Shown: positions 15,306 through 27,400 of the stretch, piece by piece | Layout: each line of letters starts with the position of its first letter | Numbering within the stretch: the first letter of the stretch is position 1 | Assembly: GCA_023935145.1 (NCBI GenBank) | Contig: CM043698.1 | Location: 23,197,501-23,261,500, forward strand | DNA: 64,000 nt | Source: Bretschneidera sinensis | Lineage: Eukaryota > Streptophyta > Magnoliopsida > Brassicales > Akaniaceae | Reading direction: 5' to 3' | Notes under the pieces: model-generated | The model's database searches: none | Seen by the model: the letters and a program-made list of their open reading frames with translations, nothing else | Told to the model about the DNA's origin: nothing | Program-made: the position numbers and the translations under genes

Positions 15306-16224
15306 ACAACCAAATTGCCATATCTCTATGCTGAATCTCTATTTTCTCTCTCTCTCTCTCTACTCTTTCTATTTTGTTATTTATCTTTTCATCATGGTCT
15401 TCATGTCCTTTTGATCTTTTGATTATCTTTGTTTTGGAATTTTTGCCCAGATCGTGCATCTATTTTTTATGTTGGTGTACTAATTACTTTTTTGTTATAT
15501 TTTGACAGTATCAACAAAGAAAAAACGATCTAAATCCCCCAATTTCCATCTCAAAAAATAAACTAAAAAAATTCCCTACCATTGATCCCATCGGAGCTAG
15601 CGTCAGCCTTCAAAATCTAACCGCACGATTGACAACGTCAGGGCCAAAGGAAAAGGATGCCATAGATCTGGAGAGCTAAAAAGAGAAGGGAGAAGATCTT
15701 GATTATCAGTCTAACCCATTAATTATTGTTCTTGTTAAGCATCCTAATAATATTAGGGTATTTTTGTTTCCTCCCTCGAGGTCACAGACCACTGAGGTTC
15801 CTTCGGCCCCTTTGTTTCTTCCCTCATCCTCCTTATACAGAATCAACGAGAGTCGTTTTTTCCTCCCCTTATTCTCACTACACCGAGAGGACTCTTCAGT
15901 CGTGGAGCGTTTCACGGCTTTCAACACTTTCGACAAATTCACAAGCATATCTACAAAAAGAACCGAAAGTTAGTCAAATAAACCAAATAAAAAACAGGAA
16001 AATTAAAAGCGCAAATAAAAAAGCTCGGTACTTATCAAGGGTAAAGCCAAAACCGAGCCAATGAGTCCTTGTCATTCAACTCCTTGGCGAATCCCTTGCC
16101 TTTTTTTCTCCCTCACTAAGGGAAGGAGATCGTGAATTCTTCAAGAAACTCATGTCCCACTCGCTCGGGAGCCCGAAGCTAAAATTACTCTGAATAAAAA
16201 AGAACTTGTTCTTTCAGCCCTTAA
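15306..16224. other. Non-coding spacer, pyrimidine/AT-rich
   Basis: Homology between the duplication copies has ended. It contains CT-rich runs and a few open frames of low-complexity composition. No family or element border seen. Confidence 0.4.
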
Positions 16225-16226
16225 CC

Positions 16227-16286
16227 GAGCTTGGGTTCTTTTTCGTGATCCTTTAACTGAGCTTTGGGTTCTTTTTCATGATCCCT
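16227..16286. repeat. Short tandem duplication, about 35 bp period
   Basis: GGGTTCTTTTTCGTGATCC and GGGTTCTTTTTCATGATCC occur side by side, each preceded by a GAGCTT(T) phrase. Confidence 0.75.
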
Positions 16287-16708
16287 TCTTTTTCCGTTGG
16301 TTGAAGTAGACCCACCCCTCTTTGGTATGGTGGTTAATGGTGAAGAGGTTCTTAAACAAGTTGAGGGTCATTACACGACTTTCTGGCAGATGTATAAGAA
16401 CTCTACCAGCAACCCAGCGAAATTTGGCACGAGCTGGGTGGTTGCTATCCTATAATGGTTTAAGACTTGGCAGCTGAAAGGATGAAAGGGAAACTTGAGC
16501 CTAGCCTTAAGGACATCAAAATGCACGCACATCTCATAATGAGGATCTTCAAGATGGGTATCACAGTTCTCTCCCTCATCTCAGCCTCTCGAAGGTTGAA
16601 ATCATCAAGGATACAGAACTTCTCCCTTAAACGGCTAAAGTAACCACTAGATAACATATTTTTCTCCAACTCTGCAAGGAATTGGATCTCCCAAGCAACA
16701 ACAGCCAA
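16260..16708 (-). pseudogene. Gypsy-type 'putative transposon protein' relic
   Basis: Minus strand, starting near 16708: VVAWEIQFLAELEKNM, then a conserved block ending DFNLREAEMRERTVIPIL, a frameshift near 16550, then HYEMCVHFDVLKARLKFPFHP and further decayed sequence (GWVYFNQRKK near 16290). This block order is that of the plant gypsy-type transposon ORF family (PF04195-like), usually carried by Gypsy retroelements. The protein is broken by a frameshift and at least one stop. The family assignment is from memory of motif order and is moderately sure. Confidence 0.6.
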
Positions 16709-16998
16709 ATCATCTTGGATTTGATCCGTATCACTATTTAGAATGGGCCTACAGTCAACTTCAACCTAAGTCACTAAAACTACTTGATTTGAGGGGGTAC
16801 TCTCCTAAAAGAAATACTCACTAACTCAAAACTACATTCAGTCTCCTCGCTACTACTACCAGTACTTGACCTATTTGAAGGTGAAGACATGTTGGAAAGT
16901 AAAGAGAAGGAAAAAAAAACTCTTATTGAAGTAAGAGTGACCCGAGGATAGAAAGCATCCCGACTTAAAAAGGAAACACCTAGTTATCCTCACTAAGA
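16709..16998. other. Short spacer, nothing recognised
   Basis: Low-complexity A-rich and mixed DNA between the gypsy ORF relic and the inverted repeat. Probably upstream remains of the same retroelement. Confidence 0.3.
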
Positions 16999-17153
16999 AT
17001 GGAATTGCTTGTCGGTTGTAGGAACAAAGTCATGAAAATATATGTTTTAATTTGGTTGGGTGGATTCAGAAACTTAGTGTTTTTTATCATTTGTTTTAAA
17101 TCAATTTAGTTTAGTTTCATGACTTTGTTCCTACAACCGACAAGCAATTCCAT
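16999..17153. repeat. Perfect 39-bp inverted repeat with 77-bp loop
   Basis: Arm 16999-17037 (starts ATGGAATTGCTTGTCGG) is the exact reverse complement of arm 17115-17153 (ends CCGACAAGCAATTCCAT). An RNA read through this site would fold into a long perfect hairpin. It sits at the left end of the lone LTR. Confidence 0.95.
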
Positions 17154-18343
17154 CTTATGCATGTTCTATATAAAAGTAATTTATCAAATAATTTCATGAA
17201 TCCATCGATATACAAATCATAACAAATACCCTAATTAAATCAAATCATCCAATGTGTCCGTTTACTTTAGAATCACAATGGATATCCAATTTACTTTGGA
17301 TGATTCGCTGTATCCATTAAATGACACACATGGAATATCCAATTTGAACAATTTATAAACAAAACAATCAATCATAAGAATTTACTCAAACAGTTGAATT
17401 GAAATAAAACATCAATACTAAAAAAATATTGGAATTGTACGAACATATCTGAAAATATAATGCTAAACAATGGCGAGGCTTCATCTTCAACCTTAGATGA
17501 AGGTTTTAGCCTCTCATGATTATGAAAATAAATTTCACAATTAAAGTGCTAAACATTAAACTTTAAAACTCAAAAGAAATAAATTAAAGTTGACAATACA
17601 TGGAGAGAGAAATTCCACTCGTAGCTGCTGTGCGGCACTCCCCCCGATTGGTAGCAAAGCCTTCAAGATCCACACCTGAAGATGAAGTGAAATGGGGCTT
17701 TTATAGGGAAACTCCATGAGTGCAATGTGTTTCCAACCGATATGGGATGTAGATGTGTTTCCAACCGATGTGGGATGTGGGATATGAGATTTAAGCCTTC
17801 ACATGCCGCTTAAAACTTCTGCCCACGCTGAAATCATGCACAGCTTGACCTTTGTCTACTAAAACTGTCATAACTTTCTCTAGAAAAATCATATTTACGA
17901 GCCATAAAATTCTCTAGAAAATAGACATCCGGATCTTTCCAAGCATATATGGCTCATCTACTGTTTCTTCCTGAATCATTATATTTTAATCTGCAAAAAT
18001 GACTGATCTGTACGGACAATTATGGCAATTTAGTGAAACTCCTTTCCAAGTGCTTGTAAACCTGTAAAACAACGAAAAAAAAATTCAAAGTAACAAATTC
18101 TTAAGCTAAACATATAAATAAATACTTGAGCGCTGTTACACTCGATCGCAGGTCTCCTATGCTCGATCGCAACAGCATATTCCAGCTTTGGTATTTTTTT
18201 CATATTAAATCCCCAATTTCCTTTGCAGTCCTACAAAACATTAAAATTCATAGAACTAACACAAAATATCAGATTAGGCCACAATTAAAGAATTAACAAA
18301 TGTAAATTAAGGGGCCAAAATATGCAATATTTGGCACTCATCA
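17154..18343 (-). mobile_element. Lone, diverged LTR of the G2-like Gypsy family
   Basis: Colinear but diverged match to the G2 LTRs (42723-43964 and 46930-48208). Shared phrases are TTCATGAATCCA, CAATGTGTCCG (CAATGTATCCG in G2), GGCTTCATCTTCAACCTTAG, GAGAAATTCCACTCG and the end ATGCAATATTT..ACTCATCA at 18343. It carries two CGATCG-type units (18137-18150 and 18159-18171). No internal region adjoins it, so it is a solo LTR or fragment. Its left border is blurred by the inverted repeat. Confidence 0.75.
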
Positions 18344-19080
18344 CCTAATCCTAGTTGAACTTTACTTCAAAGCAATATATAAATGGGGCTCCCTTTACTT
18401 CAAAGGTACATCACAAAAGCTCTAGCTCTCTTGATACTCTTTTTTTTTTAAAGTACTGACTTGAGCATCAGAGAGTTCTCTTAAGACCCAAAACCTGCAA
18501 GTGACTTTTAATTTACGTGTTATAATGCGTGCAGGTGTTCGTGATGCTCATAGTAGTTTATTCTAACAATGATAAATTTGATTTACCAAGATAAAAAAAA
18601 ATATAAGAATTTTTTACTAATAAAAAAATTCTTATTTTTTTTTTACTTTTAAAGATTGAAAAACCACAAAAAAATAGCACATGAATGAAAAATTCTTTAA
18701 ATTGTTTGATGATTTCCAAATGATTTATAGAATTTAATGGGCATTAAAATGGGTCAATCTTGCATCCAAATGGGTATAGATAAATGGTGGAGAAGAGTTC
18801 GTGAAAACCTACCCCATTCTAATAGTGCGAAACACAAGGTTTGTTATGTACTGAAATAAGGGTCTGTTATGAAAATGGGCCAAACCTTATGGTGATGAAT
18901 GTATTTTAGTCTAATATTTTTTAATACTCATCAACTTATGATTTTTTTTTTTAACCATCAACTTATAAGGGTTAATTAATATAAAAGGTGCATACCAATC
19001 TAAGGTTAACATAGCAAACATTGCGTACTTTGTTGTTAAACTACCTGTGTACTTATGGTAATAATTGGATTATTGACTGT
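18344..19080. other. Spacer before GH1 fragment
   Basis: AT-rich. There is a small hairpin of ATAAGAATTTTTT and AAAAAATTCTTAT at about 18600-18637, and a TATATAAATGG phrase near 18375. No gene. Confidence 0.4.
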
Positions 19081-19251
19081 GATTATGGAGTTGATGTTAA
19101 AGGCTACTTTGCATGGTCATTGATGAGTAACTTTGAATAAAATCTTGGTTACACAATCAGATTTGGACTCTACTATGTAGATTTCAAGAACGACTTAATG
19201 CATTATCCTAAGGAGTTAGCTGAATGGTTTAAGAAGTTTTTAAAGAAATAG
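19081..19251 (+). pseudogene. GH1 beta-glucosidase last-exon fragment
   Basis: Reads [18 protein letters not shown], then a TAA (19138-19140) in place of the invariant Trp codon, then [15 protein letters not shown] and EWFKKFLKK with a stop at 19249-19251. This is the C-terminal exon of a GH1 enzyme (compare [19 protein letters not shown] in copies A and B). It differs enough from both to come from another family member. No other GH1 exon was found nearby. Confidence 0.9.
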
Positions 19252-19984
19252 ACCAAACAGCCTAATATTATTCTTTGGGTTACCTTAATTCTATCAAGGA
19301 TAACAAGATTATGTTTCATCTCTATTACCTTTGATGTATTTTATTGATTATTTTTTAATTTTATTTATTAGGCATTTTCAGGTATTTTTTTAAGGTTTGA
19401 TTAGGTCAGTATATTGCCAGCCATAATGACTATGACCAACACCTAGTTAATGAGAAAATCACTTTTGGACTAAATTAACCTTATAAAACAACTTCTTATG
19501 TTTTTTTGGATAAATATTTTTTTTTTATGCCAAGGAACAAGAATACAAAGAAGGGAAGCTACTACATAGCACACAAATCTCAATTCAAAGCTAACTCTCC
19601 GTCTACATAATTTGCATCCAAATTTAAATTAAAAAATATATATATATCTCTAACATCAAAGGTAATAGAGATAAAAACATAATCTTGACTATGAAAAGCC
19701 TTTTCATGTAATCTATGTAGGGATTGTCATAAAACAATTCATCGGAAAGACAACCATAACAGGATTGTAGAACACCTTACGAACATGTTTAACTAATAAT
19801 TTTAAGTGTACCTGTTTTGGACTCCATGATGAATTATATAGCAAAAATCAATGATCCTCTATGTAGTCACACAAACAAAAAAACTGAATCTTGAAACGGT
19901 AGTACAAAGAAAAATAGATTTGATTTTCCCCTCATTTTTCCTCATTTTTCCTCTTGTTTATTGACTTCTTCATGAGATAGAAGT
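19252..19984. other. Spacer, nothing recognised
   Basis: The 3' flank of the GH1 fragment followed by AT-rich DNA. No gene or element border. Confidence 0.4.
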
Positions 19985-20250
19985 ACTGTATAGTTATGTT
20001 TAAAACAGGAGGAGGAGACCAAGAACCTTTATATTGTGTCCCAAATGGTTTCTCATCAAAAACCCTAATAGGTTACTATGGCCTATACCAGCCAGTCCAC
20101 ACTCAATAAACAAGAGTTAGGCTCAATTAATAAATCACCTTATATAGGTTTTCTTTAAGTCTTACCAATAGACCAACCACTTAGCTTGTTTTTGTCAAAA
20201 CCCAAAATCCATAAATAATGTAACCTCATATTTATAGGAAAATTCCAACA
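19985..20250 (-). mobile_element. Probable 3' LTR of old Copia relic C0
   Basis: On the minus strand the sequence CCAAGTGGGAGAA (polypurine tract, plus-strand 20251-20263) is followed directly by TGTTGGAATTTTCC, the classic Copia junction between PPT and 3' LTR. The LTR start is therefore at 20250. Its far end is uncertain. Confidence 0.55.
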
Positions 20251-20990
20251 TTCTCCCACTTGGGAGACATTAGTTGTGGTTAGTCTTTGAAAGACAAATT
20301 TATCATTTTAAAATGACTCTCAATCTAAGATAACAATAAAACTTTATATGTGCACACCTTTTAAAAACAAAACGGTTGGTCTAAAGACCACCCTAAGTGT
20401 TAATCCAGTCCAATAAAGCATTTAACCTCGAATCATGATGATAACTACATCATTCAGTGATGCAGAACCTTTCATGGTTACATGAGCCAATCAAATCTAT
20501 CAACATGGATTTAGTATGGTAGTGTGGGAAGAAAGCTAGCATCCTTATGTGATTTCAATATGCCAATTTTACTTCTTGGTAATTATTTTCTCTTCTTTAA
20601 AGTAGTATAAGAATACTTAAAGAAAATCTTTATAGTTTTAATAACGAACCTGTATGTCTCAATAGCAACTTAACATCTCGAGATAACCTTTATATGTCAA
20701 GAGACACACACACACACACAAGGCTTTAACTTTAAAAAGAATGCCTAAAGCTTTATATTTAAGACTGACACATGTCTTAAGACTTCAAATATATATGTGA
20801 TATGTCATAACATCTACATCAAATATCCATATGCAGTACACAATAATATCAAAAACCATAGAGATGTCAAATTGTATATAACTAAATGACATGTGATATT
20901 TATTAACCAAAGTACATCACTAGGAGATGTAAGTAATTGAAGTACATCACCAAATGATGTAAATAACTAAAGTACATCATCAACAAATTT

Positions 20991-21046
20991 AAAGAATAAA
21001 GAATAATGTAAACATATGTAAAGAATAAAGAATAATGTAAACATAT
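20991..21046. repeat. Tandem repeat, 27-bp unit x2
   Basis: AAAGAATAAAGAATAATG followed by TAAACATAT occurs at 20991-21017 and again at 21020-21046. A looser repeat with AAGTACATCA phrases precedes it (20908-20985). Confidence 0.85.
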
Positions 21047-22240
21047 AAGTAAATGCAATGCCTTTCGCTAACCAACCATATCCATAAGATACTATAAGCC
21101 AATACTTTATTATATTAGGGCAAAGACATTTGCTTAGAGCATTAGCAAGCAAAGTATTTGTTCTAATATTATTCTCTGTAATGTCACTTTACTTTATTCA
21201 TTTCCTTAATTGTTAATCACTTTAATTCCATATTTTTGGATCTTGTGATGTCTTTCATTATTCTTAGAGAACAACTATTATCATAGTGCAACCGTATAAT
21301 CCTAACAACAGATATTACCATGAACAACTCGAAAAATTAATACTCCAATCAAGTATCTTGTGTTGTGGCCCAAAGCATACCACAACCTTAGCTTACATGA
21401 CCAAAAAAAAAAAACAAGTATCTATCTAACACTTTCCTAAATTAGCATCTTCTGCAACCATAACTATATAATCTGATGAAAACTTCCTTTTATCCCGATA
21501 AATGGTAAAGTTTGTATGTGTATGCTCCATCATCTAAATGTTTTTGAGAACTTTTGTAAACTAGTTTGAAATTTTGGGACATATTCAGGTACCTTATAGA
21601 TTCTTTCTCAATTTCACTTTCAGAACACTACATAGAGCTCAGTTTGTCACTTTTAAGAATTGTAACATTCCCAAGTTTACAATCTTGCATACTGAACCTT
21701 TCCAGAACACAGTCAATGCATGTCCTCTGAGAGAGCCTTAACAAGAAACAAGGTTTTTCTTTATGGATTTTAATTCCAAAAAGGACATATGTCTTTTCAA
21801 GATCCTTTATGTCAGAATGCCTAGACATTAGTTTCTTAACTTCATGCAATAGTCATAACACATCACCAACAAGAAAGATTTCATCCTTATTCAAGATAAG
21901 GAAAATAAATTTGCTCCCACTAACATTGACATATATTCACTGATTTTACATTTATTCTCAACTAACCTTTATGAAGTTACCATATAATCAAATTTTAAAT
22001 ATTGCAGTCTAGGAACTTGCTTTAAGCTTTTGTATAAACTATTGTATGTCTACATATTCAATGGTTTTCACCATCTTCCTTAAATTCCTTAGGTTGTACC
22101 ATATAGACTTCCTTATAAAGTATACATACAGGAAAACACTTTTCATTTCCATATGATGTAGCTCTAAAACCTGATGAGATACTAGAGAGATAGTTTCATT
22201 GTAAACAATCATTTATCTCCAAGTGAACCATTTAGGAAAC

Positions 22241-22880
22241 TTTCAATAATTTGGAGTCCTCTTCTAAGTCTTACATTCATTAGGGAAATTCTACAAACTC
22301 TCTTTAAAACAACATTGACTCTCTTTGAACGCAACTTATCTCTCATTACTTCTCATCACAAATCTAATTGAAAACTAGAAAACAATTTCTGATAAGTCAC
22401 TAAGTGATCCACCACATAGCCAATATTATAGTCAATCTCATATGAATAGATCATATAGATAAAAATATTGGTAGCTCTTCTCTCCTTGGTGGATCACAAC
22501 TAGTACCATACACAACTGCATCTTGCTGTTGAAGAGTTTTAATAGGAACTAGTTGGGAATTTTTAATAATTTGGAGTCATCTTCAAAGTCTTACATTCAT
22601 TAAGAAAATTCTACAAGCTCTCATTAAAACAACATTGACTCTCTTTGAACACAACTTATCTCTCATTTCTTCTCATCACAAATCTAAATGAAAACTAGAA
22701 AACAATTTTTGATAAGTCACTAAGTGATCCACCTCATAGCCAAATTATAGTCAATCTCATATGAATAGATCATATAGATCAGAATATTGGTAGATCTTCT
22801 CTCCTTGGTGGATCATAACTAGTACAATACACAACTGAATCTTGTTGTTGAAGAGTCTTAATAGGAACTAGTTGGGCAAC
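22241..22880. repeat. 320-bp direct tandem duplication inside C0
   Basis: 22241-22560 and 22561-22880 match along their length (for example AATTTGGAGTC, CAACATTGACTCTCTTTGAA, CTCCTTGGTGGATCA, GGAACTAGTTGGG) with scattered differences. A tandem event in the decayed Copia linker. Confidence 0.9.
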
Positions 22881-23295
22881 TAGTTTTCATTCTTCTATAG
22901 GTCACACCATAGTTGTAGGATCCAATATGTTCATCTTTATAGGTAGAGAAAAGAAACTATCCAAACATCCTCACTATCCTTAATAATTTGAGAATAACCA
23001 CCTTTTTAGCTAAGTCAACATCAGAAACTTAGCTATTTTTTATTCCATAATTATAGTATTTTCAGTTACGACTATGAACCTTATGTTTTAGAATGATTTG
23101 TGTACCTTTTAAGAAAGCAACAAGAAAATCTTAAATCCACATTACTTTTACTTGGAATATATATAGGTGTATTTCTGCAAAATATTCTCTAAATACGAAG
23201 ACTATCAATGTTGAGGTTTACATCGAGTCCTTAATTCAAAAGATCTTTAGATTACAAATTTATTGGGTACTTAGTGAGGACTTACTAAAACATAA

Positions 23296-24172
23296 TGTTG
23301 GTGTTTGTCTAAGGTTTAAACAAGGTTTGAAGAGGTTCAGCATCAGGTCTTGGTGCCTCGGCCTGGGGTGTGCGCGCCTCGGCCTCTAAGAACTCCAAAA
23401 GATGGGAGAAGGGCTGTGCACTGCGGCCTGGCCCTGTGCGCTGTGGCTCAGCCACTCCAGGCTGCGGCCTCCAGCAAGGTTGATAAATGGTGTGGTTTTA
23501 GCCCTCTTCAGGTAGCAGCTTGCCTTGTTCTAGGCCACGACTTGAAGGTACACCTGATGCTTTTGCTTCAGCCTTTTGAAAGGTGCGTGGAGGCATGTTC
23601 AAAATGCATAGGATCACTAAGGATTGATGAAGGGCTATGGTTGATTGGTCCTCAAGATCTAAGGGTGGATATTGACCTTCAAGATTGGTCAAGAAGTGGT
23701 GCACTATATAAAGGGTCACCTAGCTTCAATCTCAATAAGTGTGATATAAGTTGTAAACACAAGTGATCATCATACAAGAGAACTCAAGTGCAAGTGTGAG
23801 AGTGCAAAGACACAAAACACAGGAGAGGCACTAGAATAGATCTAAAAAAGAGGCTGGTTGTAATGAGAGAGTAGCATAGATTAGATAAAGGGCTTTGTAA
23901 TAGTTCTTATCACTTTCTTCTTATCTTCTTTGGTTCTTCAAGAACTTGAGATTCTTGAAGGGGTGTTGCTGAAACTTGTAAGAACTTATTAATTTAGTGC
24001 AGAGAGTTCAGAAGAACTCATGGGGATGTAGGCTATTGCTGAACCTCGATAACAATTGTTGTTTTCTTTCTTTTCTTTGATTTCTGTTTCTGTTTCTGAT
24101 CATTACAAGTCATTCTAGACTTGGGTATTTGGAAGATCACCACCTAGGCATCTTTAAGGTGATTTCCTAATA
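23296..24172 (+). repeat. 5' LTR of C1
   Basis: 877 bp, TG..TA (the terminal CA has become TA). Contains TATATAAA at 23705-23712 as the likely promoter. A 138-codon open frame in it is an LTR by-product. Confidence 0.9.
23705..23712 (+). promoter_or_regulatory. TATA box of the C1 5' LTR
   Basis: GCACTATATAAAGGGTCACC is conserved at the same LTR position in the C1 3' LTR (about 37364) and the C2 5' LTR (39353), with a variant in the C2 3' LTR near 50049. Confidence 0.7.
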
Positions 24173-24173
24173 G

Positions 24174-24185
24174 TGGTATCAAAGC
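24174..24185 (+). promoter_or_regulatory. Primer binding site of C1
   Basis: TGGTATCAAAGC one base after the LTR, matching the 3' end complement of initiator Met tRNA as in most plant Copia elements. Confidence 0.85.
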
Positions 24186-24454
24186 TAGAGGAGATACCAC
24201 AACAGTGGTATCAGAGCTATAGTCCAAGAACAATGGGTATCGGAGCTAGAACAGAAGGTATCGGAGCAAGACTCCAAGAATCAAATGCCAACTTCTTGGG
24301 TGACTCAAGAACGGTGCTGTGATCAAGATCTGATCATGTTCTTGAGGGTGATTTAAGAATGGTATTGAGATCTATCTTTGATCGAATTCTTGTGATTTAG
24401 AAGTTTGGGAAAACAATTGTGGGTGCTGCATAAATTTTAGATTTTCTCCACAAG

Positions 24455-27400
24455 ATGGATTCAAATTTCATTGTTGAGAAGTTTGATGAAAATTGAGATT
24501 TTTCCCTTTGGAAGCAGAAGATCAAGGCTATTCTTATGCAACAGAAAATGGGCTTGGCTATTAGAAAAGATGATGCTTTTCCAGCGAGTATCACAGAGGA
24601 CCAGCGAATTGAGATGAAGAAGATGGCATACAACACCATTTTCTTGCATATGCCAGATAGCATAACAAGGGAGTACGAAGACTCAGAAGATCCTGCTGTC
24701 ATATAGAAGAAACTAAATGAGTTGTTTCTTACCAAAACTCTCCATAATAAGATTTATCTTCTTAAAAGAATCTTTGCTTTTAAAATGGATCCTAATAAAG
24801 AGTTGCAAGATAATCTTGATATGTTTAATAAGCTAGTTCAAGATTTGAATAGCTATAGTATAACATTCTCGGATGAACAATTGGTTGTTATTTTTTTGAA
24901 TTCTCTTCCTGATTGTTTTGATAATTTGATTAATGCAATTGAATATGGAAGAGATACTTTAACCAAGGAGATTGTGATCAATGCCATAAGGGATTATGAT
25001 TTCAAAGCCAAGATGAGGGAAACATCAAGTGGAGAAGGGCTGTTTGTTAGAGGAAGGCCAGCAACTCGGAATGGCAGTAGTATTCATGGTAACTACCGGG
25101 AAAAATCAAGAGGTAGAGGGCAAAACCATAGGAAATCTCATTCCAAACCGAGATTTGGAGGAAAAGGATGTTTATACTACAACAATGAGGGATATTTCAG
25201 GAAAGATTGCAAGAAAAAGATATGGGATGAGAGAGGAAGAAGCCATACCAACAATAGAGAGGCTTCGATTGCCAAAGGAGAACATTAAGATGATGTTCTT
25301 GTTGTGTGCTCAAATGTGAGCAGGAGGCAAGGCAGCGAGAAATGGATCCTGGATTCTGGGTGCACTTATCACATGTGCCCATACAAGGATTGGTTCAAGA
25401 ATTTCTAGGAAACCAATGATGGAAAGGTTTTCTTGGGGAATGACACTTCTTACCAAGTGAGGGGGATAAGAGACATCTAGTTGAGGATGTTTGATGGAGT
25501 CACAAGGCTGCTGCGCAATGTGAGGTATCTTCTGGATTTGAAAAGGAATTTGATCTCATTAGGGCAGTTGGATTCCATGGGGTATACATACAAGGTAGAG
25601 GGAGGAAAGATCACGGTAACCAAAGGATCTTTGATAGTGATCAAAGCAGCAATAAAGGATAGACTCTATGAGATGATCGGAGAGATAAAAATCAAGGATC
25701 AAGCAGCAAGCTTGATGGTTGAGATAGATAAGGCAGCCCTTTAGCACAATCACTTGGGACATATGAGCAAAATGGGACTGCAAGTTCTCAGTAAGAATGG
25801 TCTACTTGGTGGTGACAAAGTAGAGAAATTGGATTTCTGCGAGTGTTGCGTTCTTGGGAAGCAACACCAAGTCAGCTTCAACACCGGAGTGCACAAGTCT
25901 AAGAGGATTCTTGACTATATTCATTCGGATCTTTGGGGACCAGCAAGAACACCAACATAGGGAGGTAACTTTTACTTTCTGTCTTTAATTAATGATTATT
26001 CAAGAAAGGTTTGGGTTTATTTGCTTAAAAATAAATCAGATGCTTTGAAAAAATTTGTGGTGTGGAAAAAATTGCTGGAAACTCAAACGGGTAGGATAGT
26101 TAAGGCTTTACGAACCGATAATGGCTTAGAATTTTGCAATAAGGATTTTGATAAATTCTGTGAGTTAAATGACATTCTAAGACATAGAAACACCTTAGCA
26201 AAATAGAGTTGCTAAGAGGATGAACAGGACCCTTATGAAAAAAGTTAGGTGCATGTTAATAAGATCCGGATTACCAAAATATTGTTTTTTTGGGGGGGCG
26301 GGGAAGCTGTGTCTACTGCTGCATACTTGGTAAATAGATCACCCTCTAGAGCTTTAAAGCTCAAGACTCCCATGGAAATGTGGAGTGGGAAACCCCCTGA
26401 GTTGAGCAACCTTAGGACTTTTGGGTGTACTGCGTTTGCACATCAAAAGGATGATAAACTTAACCCAAGTTCTAGAAAATGTGTATTTCTAGGGTATGGT
26501 GATGGGGTTAAGGGGTATAGGTTGTGGTCCTTAGAACCAAAAGGAATGAAACTCATAATAAGTAGGGATGTTATTTTTAATGAATTGTTATTTTCGTATT
26601 TGGAGAAACTAACCCTGCAGGGGCTAGTGAGCAAACCAATCCTAAATTTATGGAACATCGCATCAAGAAAAATTTAGTTCAGGTAGAGCAAGGAAGACAA
26701 GAGGGTTCGGACCAGGTAAAGTCTATTAATGAAGGCCAAGCTTAGGATACTCAAGAGGAGGCTGAACTGGAAGGGGATGATGCCGCAAGTCAAAATGACT
26801 ACCAGCTCACAAGGGACCAGGAAAGGAGAGTGATCAGACCACCTTTGAGATATGGGTTTGCAGATGCTAATGTAGCAGCTCCTTGTTTAGAAGAAGGGAT
26901 GGTTGAACCAGAAACTTACATGGAAGCCATGGAATGTAAGGAGTCATCAAAATGGCAGCTAGCTATGGAGGAAGAAATGGATTCTTTGAGGAAGAACAAC
27001 TCTTAGGAATTGGTGCCTAAACCAGAAAAATAGAGAGTTGTGGATTGTAAATGGGTTTACAAGATCAAAGAAAGGAACACTCCAGGGGTTGAAGTCCAGT
27101 ATAAAACTAGGCTGGTGGCGAAGGGGTTCACACAAAGAGAAGGCATAGATTTCATCGAAATATTCTCACTGGTTGTGAAGTACAAGACGATACGGATAGT
27201 ATTGGCAATGGTGGTCCAATTTGATTGGGAGATTGAGCAAATGGATATGAAGACAACATTCTTGCATGGAGAGCTTGATGAGACCATCTATATGAGGCAA
27301 CCCGAAGGCTATGAGGAAGGAAGGCAGGGAGAGATAGTGTACAAATTGAAAAAATCTCTCTATGGCCTGAAGCAATCACCTCGGCAATAGAATAAGAGGT

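Larger units (their letters stand above)
20251..23290 (-). pseudogene. Copia relic C0: RNase H end, RT and RT-IN linker
   Basis: Old minus-strand Copia pol. From right to left: an R/S-rich linker near 22500-22450 (STKERRSTN), RT with EVYMVQPKEF near 22115-22085, VSGSKFIFL near 21930-21905 at the place of the YVDD block, EKTYVLFGIKIHKEK at 21795-21750 and LSQRTCIDCVLERF next to it, then a degraded C-terminus near 21130-21090 (MLANALSKCL). It has many stops and indels. C1 was inserted into its integrase part at 23295, and the remaining integrase and protease part lies at 37836-38950. Confidence 0.7.

Noticed and set aside
15726..16064. 112-codon P/S-rich frame
   Set aside because: Pyrimidine-rich composition, no start context or family, no conservation to test.
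18600..18637. AT-rich hairpin as a terminator or miRNA
   Set aside because: Short, almost pure A/T and next to homopolymer runs; expected by chance in this composition.
20706..20723. CA dinucleotide run
   Set aside because: Very short microsatellite, not worth a separate entry.
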